Counted from the first letter of the stretch, positions 41,641 through 50,437 are shown. The stretch: DNA of 64,000 nt from Actinoplanes sp. KI2 (GCF_025630775.1 NZ_JAOSZE010000037.1:1-64000); one strand, 5' to 3'. Numbers and translations: made by a program. The notes: a model not told the origin generated them from the letters alone.

Positions 41641-42051
41641 TCAGGGAGCGAGAACGGTAAGTGCGGCCTCTGCGCATTCGTCGTCTTGGCCGGGCGCCGA
41701 TCCGCCGCTGACCGCCAGGGCGCCGAGGATGGTGGCTCCCCGCCGGATGAGGGCTGCGCCGGCGCCGATCAGGATGGGCTGCCGCACGGCATGATCCAGC
41801 TGGGCGAAGAAGTCGGGCGAGGTCTCCTGCATCCGGCGCAGTGCGGCGCCGTCTCGGCGGAAGAGGGCGACGCTGGCCGCCTTGGTCTCGGCGATCTGGG
41901 CGGAGAGCGGTGGTGCGCCACTCATCCGGCCGAGGGCCTGCAGGTGGCCGCCCTCGTCGACGACCGCGACCGTGACCTGGGCATCTATCTTGGCGGCGCG
42001 CTCGTGCGCGCCGGCGATGACGGTCTGAGCCTCCTGGAGTGTCAGCGGCAT
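41641..42051 (-). CDS. GlcG/HbpS-family protein
   Basis: 136 residues with the GlcG/HbpS fold signature: LTLQEAQTVIAGAHERA, VTVAVVDEGGHLQALGRM, KAASVALFRR, GGAPI-like segment and a GALAVSGG end. Known members bind haem (HbpS of Streptomyces reticuli) or occur in glycolate and diol pathways. ATG 42051 has GAGGGG six bases upstream. It diverges from a TetR gene across a gap with a perfect palindrome. Confidence 0.9.
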   Translation of the reverse strand: MPLTLQEAQTVIAGAHERAAKIDAQVTVAVVDEGGHLQALGRMSGAPPLSAQIAETKAASVALFRRDGAALRRMQETSPDFFAQLDHAVRQPILIGAGAALIRRGATILGALAVSGGSAPGQDDECAEAALTVLAP

Positions 42052-42072
42052 GGCGAACCCCTCGCGTTAGGT

Positions 42073-42084
42073 GGACAGCTGTCC
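42073..42084. promoter_or_regulatory. Palindromic operator between GlcG/HbpS-like and TetR genes
   Basis: GGACAGCTGTCC is a perfect 12-bp palindrome 22 bases upstream of the GlcG/HbpS-like ATG in a 124-bp divergent gap. It fits a TetR-type site; the adjacent TetR is the natural candidate. Confidence 0.55.
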
Positions 42085-42175
42085 TTGCATGAACGAGCGT
42101 ATTGTCTGAGGCGGTCGCAGCGCAAGGCCGCCGTGCCCGTACCGGCTCGGCCGACCCCACTGGAATGATCGGGCG

Positions 42176-42793
42176 ATGGACGACACCACCTCGGCCGGCC
42201 CTCGCCGCCCCAACGCGCGCGGGCAGGGGGAGCGGCTGCGGGAGGAGATCATCTCCGCCGCCGTGCGGATGCTCGGCGACCTGGCCGACGACGAGGCGCT
42301 GTCGCTGCGGGCGGTCGCACGTGCGGTGTCCATCTCCCCAACCTCGGTTTACCTGTACTTTCCGGACCGGGACGCGCTCGTCGCGGCGGCCATGGAACGC
42401 TGCCATGCGCAGATGCTCCAGGCGGCGGATGACGCCGAGGCCGCCCAGCAGGACCCCGCCCTCGGCCTGCGCGCCCGGATCCTGGCGCAGGCCGCCTGGG
42501 TGCGGGAGCATCCCGGGCTCTACAAGGTGATGCACGAGAGCAGGGTCGGCATGCCCTTCAAAGAGGTGCTGTTCACCCGCACCACGGCGGCGGTGCAGCG
42601 CTGCATGGACGCCGGGGTGGCTGCGCCGGGGGACGCCGCCACCGTCGCGCTCGATCTGCGGACGGCCGTCATCGGCATGCTGTCCCTGCGGATCAATGAG
42701 CCCGACCTGCCTTGGCCGCCCTTCCCCGAGCAAGCCGACCGATTCCTCGCCAAGCTGGTCGGCCTCGCGCCGCCGGCCGGGGAGGGGCACTAG
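42176..42793 (+). CDS. TetR-family transcriptional regulator
   Basis: 205 residues. Helix-turn-helix at about 28-68 (EIISAAVRMLGDL, LSLRAVARAVSISPTSVYLYFPDRDAL) and a C-terminal domain of the TetR_C type. It diverges from the GlcG/HbpS-like gene and converges on the molybdenum hydroxylase operon. ATG 42176 has no clear ribosome-binding sequence, so the transcript may be leaderless or nearly so. Confidence 0.9.
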   Translation: MDDTTSAGPRRPNARGQGERLREEIISAAVRMLGDLADDEALSLRAVARAVSISPTSVYLYFPDRDALVAAAMERCHAQMLQAADDAEAAQQDPALGLRARILAQAAWVREHPGLYKVMHESRVGMPFKEVLFTRTTAAVQRCMDAGVAAPGDAATVALDLRTAVIGMLSLRINEPDLPWPPFPEQADRFLAKLVGLAPPAGEGH

Positions 42794-42854
42794 CTCGCGC
42801 CGCGGGCCCGGGGAGAGGAGAGGCACTGGCTCGCGCCGCGGCGGGAGAGCGGCG

Positions 42855-45434
42855 CTAGGGGGAGCGTCGGGCCCGCTGCAGCCCCTCCCACACCCGGTCG
42901 CGGGTGAACGGCAGGGCCGTGAGCCGGACCCCGGTCGCGTCGCGCAGGGCGTTGGCGAGCGCGGGAGCTACCGGGTTGAACGGGCTCTCGCTCATCGACT
43001 TGGCGCCCAGCGGGCCGATCGCGTCGGTGGTGGCCGCGAAGTGGACCTCGGTGCACGGGATGTCGGCGAAGGTGGGCAGGTGGTACTGCCGGAAACCGGT
43101 GGTGGTGACCCGGCCGGCCGCGTCGATGTCGACGTGCTCGGCGAGCGTGGCGCCCAGCGCCTGCGCCACCCCGCCCTCGACCTGTCCCCGGCACTGCAGC
43201 GGGTTCATCACCGTTCCGGCGTCGGCGCTGTGCACGCTGCGCAGGATGCGGATCTCGCCGGTGTCCGGATCGACCGCCACCCGGAACCACTGCGCGTTGA
43301 AGGCGACCGAGCGTGGGGTGCCGTCGAACTGCCCGGTCGCGGTCAACCCGACGACCGGCGTGTCGCCGGCGGCGAGGATCTTCTCGTGCAGGGCGGTGGC
43401 CGCCTCCAGCACCGCGCGGCCCGCGACCACCACGCCGGTGGAGCCGAACGCGCCGGTGTCGTGCCGCACCACGTCGGTGTCGGATTGGCGTATCACTATG
43501 CGGTCGGGCGTGGTGTGCAGCGCGTCGGCGGCGATCTGCGCGTGGACGGTGGTGCTGCCGTTGCCGAACTCGGCGGTCCCGACGGCGATCTCGTAGCGGT
43601 CGCCGGGGAGCACGGTGGCGGTCGCGTCGGCGTAGTGGCCGCCGGGCGGTCCCGCGGCGATCATCGCGATCGCCATCCCCTCCCCGACCAGCCAGCCCGG
43701 GAGAACGGAGGCGCCCGGGGCCGAGGACGCGTCGCGGATGTGGCCGAGGCACTGGTCCAGGCCGTAGCTGGCGATCGACAGGTCGTCCACGTGGTCACCG
43801 GGCGCCAGGAGGGGCTCGCCCGGGCGTACGACATTGATCTCTCGCATCGTCACCGGGTCGATCCCGAGCTGCCGGGCCAGCTCGTCGAGCACCGACTCGA
43901 CGGCGAACGTCACCTGGCCCAGTCCATAACCGCGGAACGCCCCGGACGGCACGCTGTTGGTGTAGACCGCGTAGGCGTCGGTGGCCTTGTTGGGGCAGCG
44001 GTAGACCGCGAGGGACTCGTGGCAGCCGTGATACATCACCGAAGGACCATGATTGCCGTACGCGCCGGTGTCCGTCACCACCCGCAGGCGCATCGCGGTC
44101 AGCGTCCCGTCGCGGCGCGCCCCGGCCCGGAGGCTGACCCGGAACGGGTGCCGGACCGTCGCCGAGGTGAACTGCTCGGCCCGGGTGTACTCGAGCTTGA
44201 CCGGTCGCCGCAGCCGCAGCACGGCCAGCGCCACCAGGTCCTCGACCAGCATCTCCTGCTTGCCACCGAAGCCGCCGCCGACCCGCCCGGTCAGCACCCG
44301 CACCCGATCGAGCGGCAGGTCGTAGAGCGCCGCCACCGCCCGCCGGGTCAGGAACGGGGTCTGCGAGCTGGTCCGGATCACCAGGCGGCCGTCCTCGTCG
44401 AGCCAGCCGACCGCGCCGTGCGTCTCGAGGCTGGCGTGCTGCACCCGGGCGGTCGTGAAGGTCTCCTCGCAGGTGACCTCCGCCTCGGCGAAGCCGGCGT
44501 CGACGTCGCCGAGCGTGGCGTGCAGCTCGCCGACCACATTGTTCGGTGCGGCGTGCAGCCGGGGGGCGCCGGGCGCCATCGCCGCCTCCGGGTCGAGGAC
44601 CGCCGGCAGCACCTCGTACTCGACGGTGATCGCCCGGCAGCCGGCCTCGGCGGCGGCCTCCGAGGTGGCGACCACGGCGGCGACCCGCTGGCCGGCGAAG
44701 CGGACCACGTCGTCCAGGACCCGGGTGTCGGCCGGGTCCTCGGCGGCGTGCTCGTGCTGGGCGGTGGAGAACAGCCGGGCCGGGGCGTCGGCGTGGGTGA
44801 GGACGGCCTCGACGCCGGGGACGGCGAGCGCGGCCTCGGCCGCGATCGCGGCGATCCGGGCGTGCGCGTGCGGGGAGCGCAGCACCTTCATGTGCAGGAC
44901 GCCGGGGACGTCGACGTCGAACGTGTACCGGGCGGCGCCGGTGACCACCTCGGGACCGGCCGGTGCGCCGACGGCCGCCCCGACCGACGCGCCCGGGGCC
45001 GGGCCGGCGGTGTTGACCACGCCCGCCACGGCGTCGGCGACGGCGCGGTATCCCGTACACCGGCAGAGGTTGCCTTTGAACGCGCGCGGCAGATCGGCGC
45101 GCTGGTCGTCGGTGAGCGCGGCCGTCGTCATGATCAGGCCGGCGGTGCAGAAGCCGCACTGGAAACCCTGTGCGTCGAGGAACGCCTGCTGCGCGGGGTG
45201 CAGGCCGTCTGGGCCGGCGAGGCCTTCGACGGTGGTGACGCCGCGGTCCCGCGCGCGGTGGGCGGGGTAGAGGCAGGAGTGCACGGGTACGCCGTCGACG
45301 TGCACGGTGCACGCGCCGCAGTCCCCGGTGTCGCAGCCCTTCTTGACCCCGAACCAGCCCTCCTCCCGCAGGTAGGTGCGCAGGCACTGGCCGGGGCGCG
45401 GCGCGCGGTCGTGCTCCTGACCGTTGATCCTCAT
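42855..45434 (-). CDS. Molybdenum hydroxylase: fused [2Fe-2S] and molybdopterin subunits (xanthine dehydrogenase family)
   Basis: 859 residues. The N-terminal [2Fe-2S] domains have C34, C39, C42, C54 (plant-ferredoxin type) and C93, C96, C124, C126 (CGFC...CRC). After a Pro/Ala linker comes the molybdopterin domain with TGAARYTFDVDVPG, GRVGGGFGGKQ, SGAFRGYG and GAKSMSES, which contains the catalytic Glu region. The family hydroxylates purines, aldehydes or N-heterocycles. ATG 45434 overlaps the stop of the FAD subunit gene. The fusion of small and large subunits with a separate FAD subunit resembles some actinobacterial oxidoreductases. The substrate cannot be told from sequence. Confidence 0.92.
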   Translation of the reverse strand: MRINGQEHDRAPRPGQCLRTYLREEGWFGVKKGCDTGDCGACTVHVDGVPVHSCLYPAHRARDRGVTTVEGLAGPDGLHPAQQAFLDAQGFQCGFCTAGLIMTTAALTDDQRADLPRAFKGNLCRCTGYRAVADAVAGVVNTAGPAPGASVGAAVGAPAGPEVVTGAARYTFDVDVPGVLHMKVLRSPHAHARIAAIAAEAALAVPGVEAVLTHADAPARLFSTAQHEHAAEDPADTRVLDDVVRFAGQRVAAVVATSEAAAEAGCRAITVEYEVLPAVLDPEAAMAPGAPRLHAAPNNVVGELHATLGDVDAGFAEAEVTCEETFTTARVQHASLETHGAVGWLDEDGRLVIRTSSQTPFLTRRAVAALYDLPLDRVRVLTGRVGGGFGGKQEMLVEDLVALAVLRLRRPVKLEYTRAEQFTSATVRHPFRVSLRAGARRDGTLTAMRLRVVTDTGAYGNHGPSVMYHGCHESLAVYRCPNKATDAYAVYTNSVPSGAFRGYGLGQVTFAVESVLDELARQLGIDPVTMREINVVRPGEPLLAPGDHVDDLSIASYGLDQCLGHIRDASSAPGASVLPGWLVGEGMAIAMIAAGPPGGHYADATATVLPGDRYEIAVGTAEFGNGSTTVHAQIAADALHTTPDRIVIRQSDTDVVRHDTGAFGSTGVVVAGRAVLEAATALHEKILAAGDTPVVGLTATGQFDGTPRSVAFNAQWFRVAVDPDTGEIRILRSVHSADAGTVMNPLQCRGQVEGGVAQALGATLAEHVDIDAAGRVTTTGFRQYHLPTFADIPCTEVHFAATTDAIGPLGAKSMSESPFNPVAPALANALRDATGVRLTALPFTRDRVWEGLQRARRSP

Positions 45435-46210
45435 GCGCTCAGCTCCTGGCGGACCTGCTCGGCGTAGAGCCTCGTGAGGTGCCGCCGCCAGGCGGGCAGG
45501 CCGTGCACGTCGGTGACGTAGGCGTTGTCCGGGATGCCCTCGGTGAGCGCGATCTGCACCACCTCGGCGGACGGAAAGGCCGGAAACCTCAGCACGTACG
45601 GGCGTTGGGTCGACGCCGTGACCGTGATGGTCAGGCCGGGCTCGTCGAGGCGGCCGATCACCAGGACGCCGGAGCGGCCGTGGGGGTGCAGCGAGCCTTG
45701 CCGGTACGCCGCCCTGGCCCGCAGCGCGGCCGCGGGGAGGTGGATCGAGCGGAGCAGCTCGCCGGGGGACAACGCGGTCAGACCCTCGCCGACGACGAAA
45801 TCCTTGACCGGTACGGTGCGCGCGCCGGACGGGCCGAGGAGCAGGCACGTCCCGTCCAGGGCGGCGCCCAGGGCGATCATCGGGCCGGCCGGCAGCGCCG
45901 CGCAGAGGTTGCCGCCGACCGTCGCCACGTTCCAGATCTTGAACGAGGCGAGGAACGCGTCGCAGCAGCGCTCGACGAGCTCGTGGCCGGCGGCGGCGAT
46001 CTCGGCGATCGTGCAGGTCGCGGCGATCTCCAGGCCGTCCTCGCGGCGGGTCAGCGCCGGCCAGCCCGCCGTGCTGAGGTCGAGCAGCCGGGTCAGGTGC
46101 GGCCGCGGCTCGGCGAACAGCACCGTCCCGCCGGCCAGCCAGGCGTCGCCGGGCTGCCACTGGCCGACCCCGGCCGGACTGATCACATCGGCGACGGTGT
46201 TCAGATCCAC
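45431..46210 (-). CDS. FAD-binding subunit of molybdenum hydroxylase
   Basis: 259 residues of the CoxM/XdhB type. The FAD-binding motifs appear as AGGTVLF near the N-terminus and TVGGNLCAALPAG near the middle, with a C-terminal CO-dehydrogenase flavoprotein domain. It passes electrons from the iron-sulphur clusters of the partner to an acceptor. The GTG start is at 46210; the stop overlaps the partner gene (ATGA), so the two are translationally coupled. Confidence 0.93.
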   Translation of the reverse strand: MDLNTVADVISPAGVGQWQPGDAWLAGGTVLFAEPRPHLTRLLDLSTAGWPALTRREDGLEIAATCTIAEIAAAGHELVERCCDAFLASFKIWNVATVGGNLCAALPAGPMIALGAALDGTCLLLGPSGARTVPVKDFVVGEGLTALSPGELLRSIHLPAAALRARAAYRQGSLHPHGRSGVLVIGRLDEPGLTITVTASTQRPYVLRFPAFPSAEVVQIALTEGIPDNAYVTDVHGLPAWRRHLTRLYAEQVRQELSA

Positions 46211-46235
46211 GTTCGTACGCTACGCGCCCGTTGTT

Positions 46236-47735
46236 TCAGACCTTCGCGGGAAGCAGGATCAGGATCGTCGCCGCGAGCGAGGCGAACCAGGCGAGGTAGA
46301 GCGTCCACGGCCGGCGGGGGACCTCGATCGTGGGCGGCGGCGGCAGCGGGCTGATCGTGAACGACCGGTTCCGGGCGTCCCGCAGCGCGGCGACCAGTTC
46401 GTCCGCGCTGCGCTGGCTGTCGGGCGAGGGCCACGGCGGCGGCACCGGCACGGTCAGGACCGACTCGCCGGCGGTCAGCAGGACCGTGCCCGCGTCGTCG
46501 TGCACGACGCCGCTGTCGGTGGCCCACGGCTGCCGGTCCGGCCCGCGGAAGCCGACCGCGGCCACCCCGCCGGCGTGCCAGCGCAGCCGCGGGCGCAGCT
46601 GGGTGCGCCAGCCGAACTCGTACCCGACCCCGCAGGCGGCCGCCGCGGCCAGGGCGAGCACGATCGGCGGCACACCCGCGATCATCGCCAGCTCGCCGGC
46701 GGCGAGGGCGCTGCCGAGCCCGATCGCGATGGTGGCCAGCCAGGCCCGCTGCGGCGCGATGCGGTGCTCCCGGCACTGGAACGCGTCGGCGCCCCGGTCG
46801 CCCGGTCGCAGCGCCGCCGGGTCGACCAGCTGCTCCTCGTCGTCCTCGATCTCCCGGGGCAGGCCCTGCACGACGTCGTAGGCCACCTCGATCACCGGCC
46901 CGACCGGCCCGACCGGCACGTGCAGCCGGCCCTCGACCTCGACCGTGCACCAGGCGCCCGGGCGCGGGTCGCCGTACAGCGTCCCGGCCAGCGTGTGCGG
47001 CTCGTCGTCGTCGCCCGGCTGGGCGGGCGTTGCCGCGCGTGGCGCCGCAACGGTCAGCCGCCGGGCGAGTATCTCGTTCGGCGTGAGAGTGGTGTCGAAG
47101 GCGAACTCCCGCGCGATCAGCCCGCCCGGATGCGGGAGCAGCACGTGCACGTACCCGGTCTGCTCCACGACCCGCACCGCGTGCATCGGCTGCGGGGTGC
47201 CGAACAATTGCCGCAGCCGCGCTCGGTGCGTCGCCACCCGGGCCGGCAGCGCGCAGCCGAGCCCGAACGCGCCGATCACCGCGACCAGCCAGGGCGGCCC
47301 GAGGTAGCGGGCGAGCACCGCGACGAAGCCGGCCGTCGCGAGGGCGAGCACGGCGATCCCGATGACCTCGGTCGGCACCGCGACCTGCGGCAGGCCGTTC
47401 GGCGCCGGCGGCCGGCGCCGCGGGACCGGCGCGGCCACCGGGGACCGGTCACGGCGGGTGAGGGCGATCGCCACCAGCGCGTACGCCCAGGCGACCAGCG
47501 CCGCGGCGGCGGTGTGCGCGAGCGACGTCCACACCACCGCGGCGAGCACGCCCGCCCAGGCGGCCGCCCCGCGATGCGCGTACACCATCAGCGCCGGCGC
47601 GACCAGCACGCCGAGCCCCACCCAGGGCGCGGCCGGCGACGGGTCGCCCGGGCCGCCGAGCAGGCCGAAGAGCAGCAGGAACGCCACCGCCCCGCTGACC
47701 GGCACCAGCCCCTCGACGCGCCACAGCCGACCCAT
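46236..47735 (-). CDS. Polytopic membrane protein of unknown function
   Basis: 499 residues. Membrane segments lie near 12-30, 37-50, 58-95 and 122-165 and, after a soluble region (about 170-300), near 310-345 and 480-497. The soluble parts contain predicted beta strands such as VRVVEQTGYVHVLLPHPGG. ATG 47735 gives the first hydrophobic segment. No family was recognised. It lies 25 bases upstream of the FAD-subunit gene on the same strand. Confidence 0.7.
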   Translation of the reverse strand: MGRLWRVEGLVPVSGAVAFLLLFGLLGGPGDPSPAAPWVGLGVLVAPALMVYAHRGAAAWAGVLAAVVWTSLAHTAAAALVAWAYALVAIALTRRDRSPVAAPVPRRRPPAPNGLPQVAVPTEVIGIAVLALATAGFVAVLARYLGPPWLVAVIGAFGLGCALPARVATHRARLRQLFGTPQPMHAVRVVEQTGYVHVLLPHPGGLIAREFAFDTTLTPNEILARRLTVAAPRAATPAQPGDDDEPHTLAGTLYGDPRPGAWCTVEVEGRLHVPVGPVGPVIEVAYDVVQGLPREIEDDEEQLVDPAALRPGDRGADAFQCREHRIAPQRAWLATIAIGLGSALAAGELAMIAGVPPIVLALAAAAACGVGYEFGWRTQLRPRLRWHAGGVAAVGFRGPDRQPWATDSGVVHDDAGTVLLTAGESVLTVPVPPPWPSPDSQRSADELVAALRDARNRSFTISPLPPPPTIEVPRRPWTLYLAWFASLAATILILLPAKV

Positions 47736-47799
47736 GCACCCATCGTCGGCGAGAACCCGGGGGCCGGGGGCGGAATCATCGAGCCCGACGCCCGTACGC

Positions 47800-47878
47800 G
47801 GTCCTCGACCTCGCCGCCGCGCGGGTCCCCTCGACCTCGCCGCCGCGCGGGTCCCTCGACCTCGCCGTCCCCGCGTCC
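47800..47878. repeat. Short tandem repeats upstream of the 79-residue membrane gene end
   Basis: Three copies of a 26-28-base unit (CCTCGACCTCGCCGCCGCGC core), the last one degenerate, fill the 143-bp gap between the unknown membrane protein start and the small membrane gene stop. Confidence 0.75.
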
Positions 47879-48118
47879 TCAGCCGAACATCCGCCAGGCT
47901 GCCCCGGCCGCGCCGGCCACGGTGAGAGCGGCCAGGTAGGCGAGCACGAGCCGGACGTCGCGCAGCTTGCAGGCCGACTGGCGCAGGCCGGACCGCCAGG
48001 CGCCGAGGTAGCCGGCGAAGGCCAGGGCGCCGAAACCCGCCACCGCGACCGGGCCCAGCCACCAGGTGAGCGCGGCGACGGTCGCGTAGACACAGAGCGG
48101 CAGCGGGTCGCGCCTCAC
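47879..48118 (-). CDS. Tiny membrane protein coupled to a radical SAM gene
   Basis: 79 residues with two hydrophobic segments (about 8-35 and 55-74) joined by a basic loop (RSGLRQSACKLRD). GTG 48118 overlaps the radical SAM stop (GTGA), the same coupling seen between the radical SAM and Lgt-like genes. This strongly suggests a conserved three-gene unit. No domain was recognised. It might anchor or assist the radical SAM enzyme at the membrane (inference). Confidence 0.7.
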   Translation of the reverse strand: MRRDPLPLCVYATVAALTWWLGPVAVAGFGALAFAGYLGAWRSGLRQSACKLRDVRLVLAYLAALTVAGAAGAAWRMFG

Positions 48119-49656
48119 CGGGCGGCCACCCGGGCGAGGCGCTGGGCGGACAGCTCGGGCCACGCCTGCACGGCGCAGAACGGCGCGCACTGGTCGCGGT
48201 CGCCGTTGCGGGTGCTCACGTGGACGCAGCACTGCGCGAGGCGTTCCTCGATCATCGTGGACAGGTCCATGAAGGGCTTGACGGTGATGCGTTTGACCCG
48301 TTCGGCGAGCATCCGGCGCAGACGGGCACGACCGCCGGGCAGGGCCGGCGCCGCGAGTGTGGCCAGCGTGCCGATGCCGAGGTCGCACGCCGTGCAGATG
48401 TCCTGCCACAGGTCGCCGATGCGCGGGTGGGACAGCGAGGACTGCTCGGACATCAGCCCCAGCAGGGAGTCGCGGACCGCGGCGCGCAGGCTCGCGGGCA
48501 GGTCGGTGTCGGCGATCCGGTTGGCCACCAGGTCGGGGGCCAGATCGAGCAGGCCGAGCAGGCGCTCGTGGCCGATCAGCGCGGTCAGCGAGCGCCAGCT
48601 GCCGGCGTCGTCGCGCAGCAGGTAGCCGACCGAGCAGCAGTGCGGGTGCGAGCAGGGCAGCGCGGTCAGGTCGCGCCAGGTGACCAGGTCGCCGGTCTGC
48701 GGCCCGAGGCGGGCCAGGACGCCGGTGTGGGTCAGCCGGCGGGTCTCGTCGATCGGGCCGGACCGCCCGGAGCCGAACTGCGGCTGGATCGAGACGCCGC
48801 CCACGTACGCCGTGTCCAGCGCCCGTTTCACGACGCCGCCGATCTCGTCGTCGTTGACGCCGAGCGCGGCGGTCATCGTGAGCGTGGTGAACACGCCGCG
48901 CTCGGAGAGCCGGTCGATCGCCAGGTCCTTGAGCCGGCGCAGGTCGGCGCCGCGGTGGTGCCGGTGGGCCCGTTCGCTCGCGCCGTCGTACTGCAGGTAG
49001 ACCTCGACCCGTTCGCGGTGCTCGGTGAGCAGGTCGAGCAGCGCGTCGTCGCGGGCGATGCGCAGCCCGTTGGTGTTGATCAGGGTGCGCACGACCGGGC
49101 GCGCGGTGACCTCGGCGAGCAGGTCGTCGAGGTGCGGGTGGAGCGTGGGTTCGCCGCCGGAGAGCATCAGCACGTCGAGGCGTCCGTTCTCGCGCTCGAG
49201 GCGGGTGTCCAGTGCGGCGAGCACCTCGGCGAGCGGGACGACCGTCTCGACCGCCGGCGAGGAGTCGGCGAAGCAGGTGGGGCAGCGCAGGTTGCACGAG
49301 TCGGTCAGGTCGGTCAGCAGGATGCAGGTGTGCTGGGTCTGCATCTCGGGCAGCCCGTCCAGGTAGGCGACCGGGACCGGGGCGAAGTTACCCGGCACGT
49401 CCGGCGTGTGCCGCTTGGTGGGGGCGGTCCACCGCTCCAGGTAGCGCAGGATCTCCGGGCTCTCGTCGTACAGGGTGCGGATCAGCCCGTGCCGGGGGCA
49501 GCCGCGTTCCAGCCAGACCGCGTCGTCACGGATCATGAGGCGGCCGGAGAGGCGGTCGACGCGGGCGAGGTCGGTGTGGTCGCAGCGCGGGCAGAACGCG
49601 TTGACGTAGCGGTGGATCCGGTCGTCGCGCAGCGGCATGCCCGACCCGGCGCTCAC
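48115..49656 (-). CDS. Cys-rich radical SAM enzyme, MJ0619/tetraether-synthase-like
   Basis: 513 residues. An N-terminal metal site (C22-x2-C25, C53, H56) recalls a rubredoxin-like knuckle. The radical SAM core has CNLRCPTC (C121, C125, C128), SGGEPTLHP and a TIM-barrel layout. Extra Cys clusters follow in CSHPHCCS (near 333-339), CTAC (near 419) and QCCVH...QCAPFC (476, 477, 490, 494), enough for auxiliary iron-sulphur clusters. This layout recalls the MJ0619 group, in which archaeal members join lipid chains. GTG 49656 overlaps the Lgt-like stop (GTGA). Family assignment is from motif layout, not from alignment. Confidence 0.8.
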   Translation of the reverse strand: MSAGSGMPLRDDRIHRYVNAFCPRCDHTDLARVDRLSGRLMIRDDAVWLERGCPRHGLIRTLYDESPEILRYLERWTAPTKRHTPDVPGNFAPVPVAYLDGLPEMQTQHTCILLTDLTDSCNLRCPTCFADSSPAVETVVPLAEVLAALDTRLERENGRLDVLMLSGGEPTLHPHLDDLLAEVTARPVVRTLINTNGLRIARDDALLDLLTEHRERVEVYLQYDGASERAHRHHRGADLRRLKDLAIDRLSERGVFTTLTMTAALGVNDDEIGGVVKRALDTAYVGGVSIQPQFGSGRSGPIDETRRLTHTGVLARLGPQTGDLVTWRDLTALPCSHPHCCSVGYLLRDDAGSWRSLTALIGHERLLGLLDLAPDLVANRIADTDLPASLRAAVRDSLLGLMSEQSSLSHPRIGDLWQDICTACDLGIGTLATLAAPALPGGRARLRRMLAERVKRITVKPFMDLSTMIEERLAQCCVHVSTRNGDRDQCAPFCAVQAWPELSAQRLARVAAR

Positions 49657-50414
49657 GAGGCGGCCGCCGGCACGCTCTGCCACTCGCCGCGCAACCGCCA
49701 CACCCGCCAGGCCAGCAGCGGCGAGCCGGCCAGCAGGAACAGCTGGGGACGGGTGAGGCCGGCGGCGACGACCTCGTTGCCGCGCACGAACTCCACGAGA
49801 AACCGGAAGATCGCGTACCCGGCCAGGTAGCCGGTGAACAGGGCGTCGGGCAGCGTGACCCGGTCGCGCAGGCGCAGCAGCACGGCCAGCGCCGCCAGGT
49901 GGAAGACGATCTCGTACGCGAACGAGGGGTGCAGCGGGACGCCGGCCCGCGCCCCGGGAAAGCGGGCCGCCTGGGCGGCGGTCAGCGTGATGCCCCAGCG
50001 GCCGCCGGTCGGCGTGCCGGGAAGCTCGGTGAGCAGGCAGCCGACCCGGCCGACCGCCATGCCCGCCGCGATCGCCGGGGCGAACAGGTCACCGGTGTGC
50101 GGCCGGTACCGGCACAGGCGCTTGGCGACGAGCACTCCCGCGTACGCGCCGACCAGGGCGGACAGGATGCTGCGGCTGCCGTACAGCCACTGCTGGGCGG
50201 GGCCCGCGTTGGCCGCCGGCGACACGTGCCGCAGCCAGGTCCCGAGCCGTTCGAAGACGGCGCCGCCGGTCAGGGCCCCCGCGACCAGGTACCAGAGCCG
50301 AGGGTCGGCCCGCCCCCGGCGCCGGGTCTCCGCGATGAACACCAGGCCCGCCGCGATCAGCCCGAGCAGCACGAAAACGCCGTGCGTAACCTCCGGCATA
50401 CGCCCGATTTGCAC
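49653..50414 (-). CDS. Lgt-like (prolipoprotein diacylglyceryl transferase family) membrane protein
   Basis: 253 residues with about seven membrane segments. The Lgt signature is recognisable as GRVGCLLTELPGTPTGGRWGI (positions about 122-142), and the loop LHPSFAYE corresponds to HP.Q.YE. True Lgt moves diacylglycerol from phosphatidylglycerol to lipoprotein cysteines. This copy is short, lies away from the usual trp/lgt context, and is translationally coupled to the radical SAM gene, so it may be a paralogue that handles a different lipid acceptor. The GTG at 50414 is seven bases after a TAGGGT box, which suggests a leaderless transcript; ATG 50399 is an alternative. Confidence 0.85.
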   Translation of the reverse strand: MQIGRMPEVTHGVFVLLGLIAAGLVFIAETRRRGRADPRLWYLVAGALTGGAVFERLGTWLRHVSPAANAGPAQQWLYGSRSILSALVGAYAGVLVAKRLCRYRPHTGDLFAPAIAAGMAVGRVGCLLTELPGTPTGGRWGITLTAAQAARFPGARAGVPLHPSFAYEIVFHLAALAVLLRLRDRVTLPDALFTGYLAGYAIFRFLVEFVRGNEVVAAGLTRPQLFLLAGSPLLAWRVWRLRGEWQSVPAAAS

Positions 50415-50420
50415 GGTTTG

Positions 50421-50430
50421 ACCCTACCCT
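50421..50430. promoter_or_regulatory. Face-to-face -10 boxes for divergent leaderless genes
   Basis: TAGGGT (minus, 50421-50426) and TACCCT (plus, 50425-50430) overlap by two bases. Each lies about seven bases before a GTG start (50414 minus, 50438 plus). RNA polymerase could occupy only one at a time, coupling the two genes. This is inferred from box sequence and spacing. Confidence 0.5.
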
Positions 50431-50437
50431 GAATGGC

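Noticed and set aside
41286..41660. Gly/Arg-rich frames across the 36-bp minisatellite
   Set aside because: Open only because the repeat unit is a multiple of three and lacks stops; no recognisable protein.
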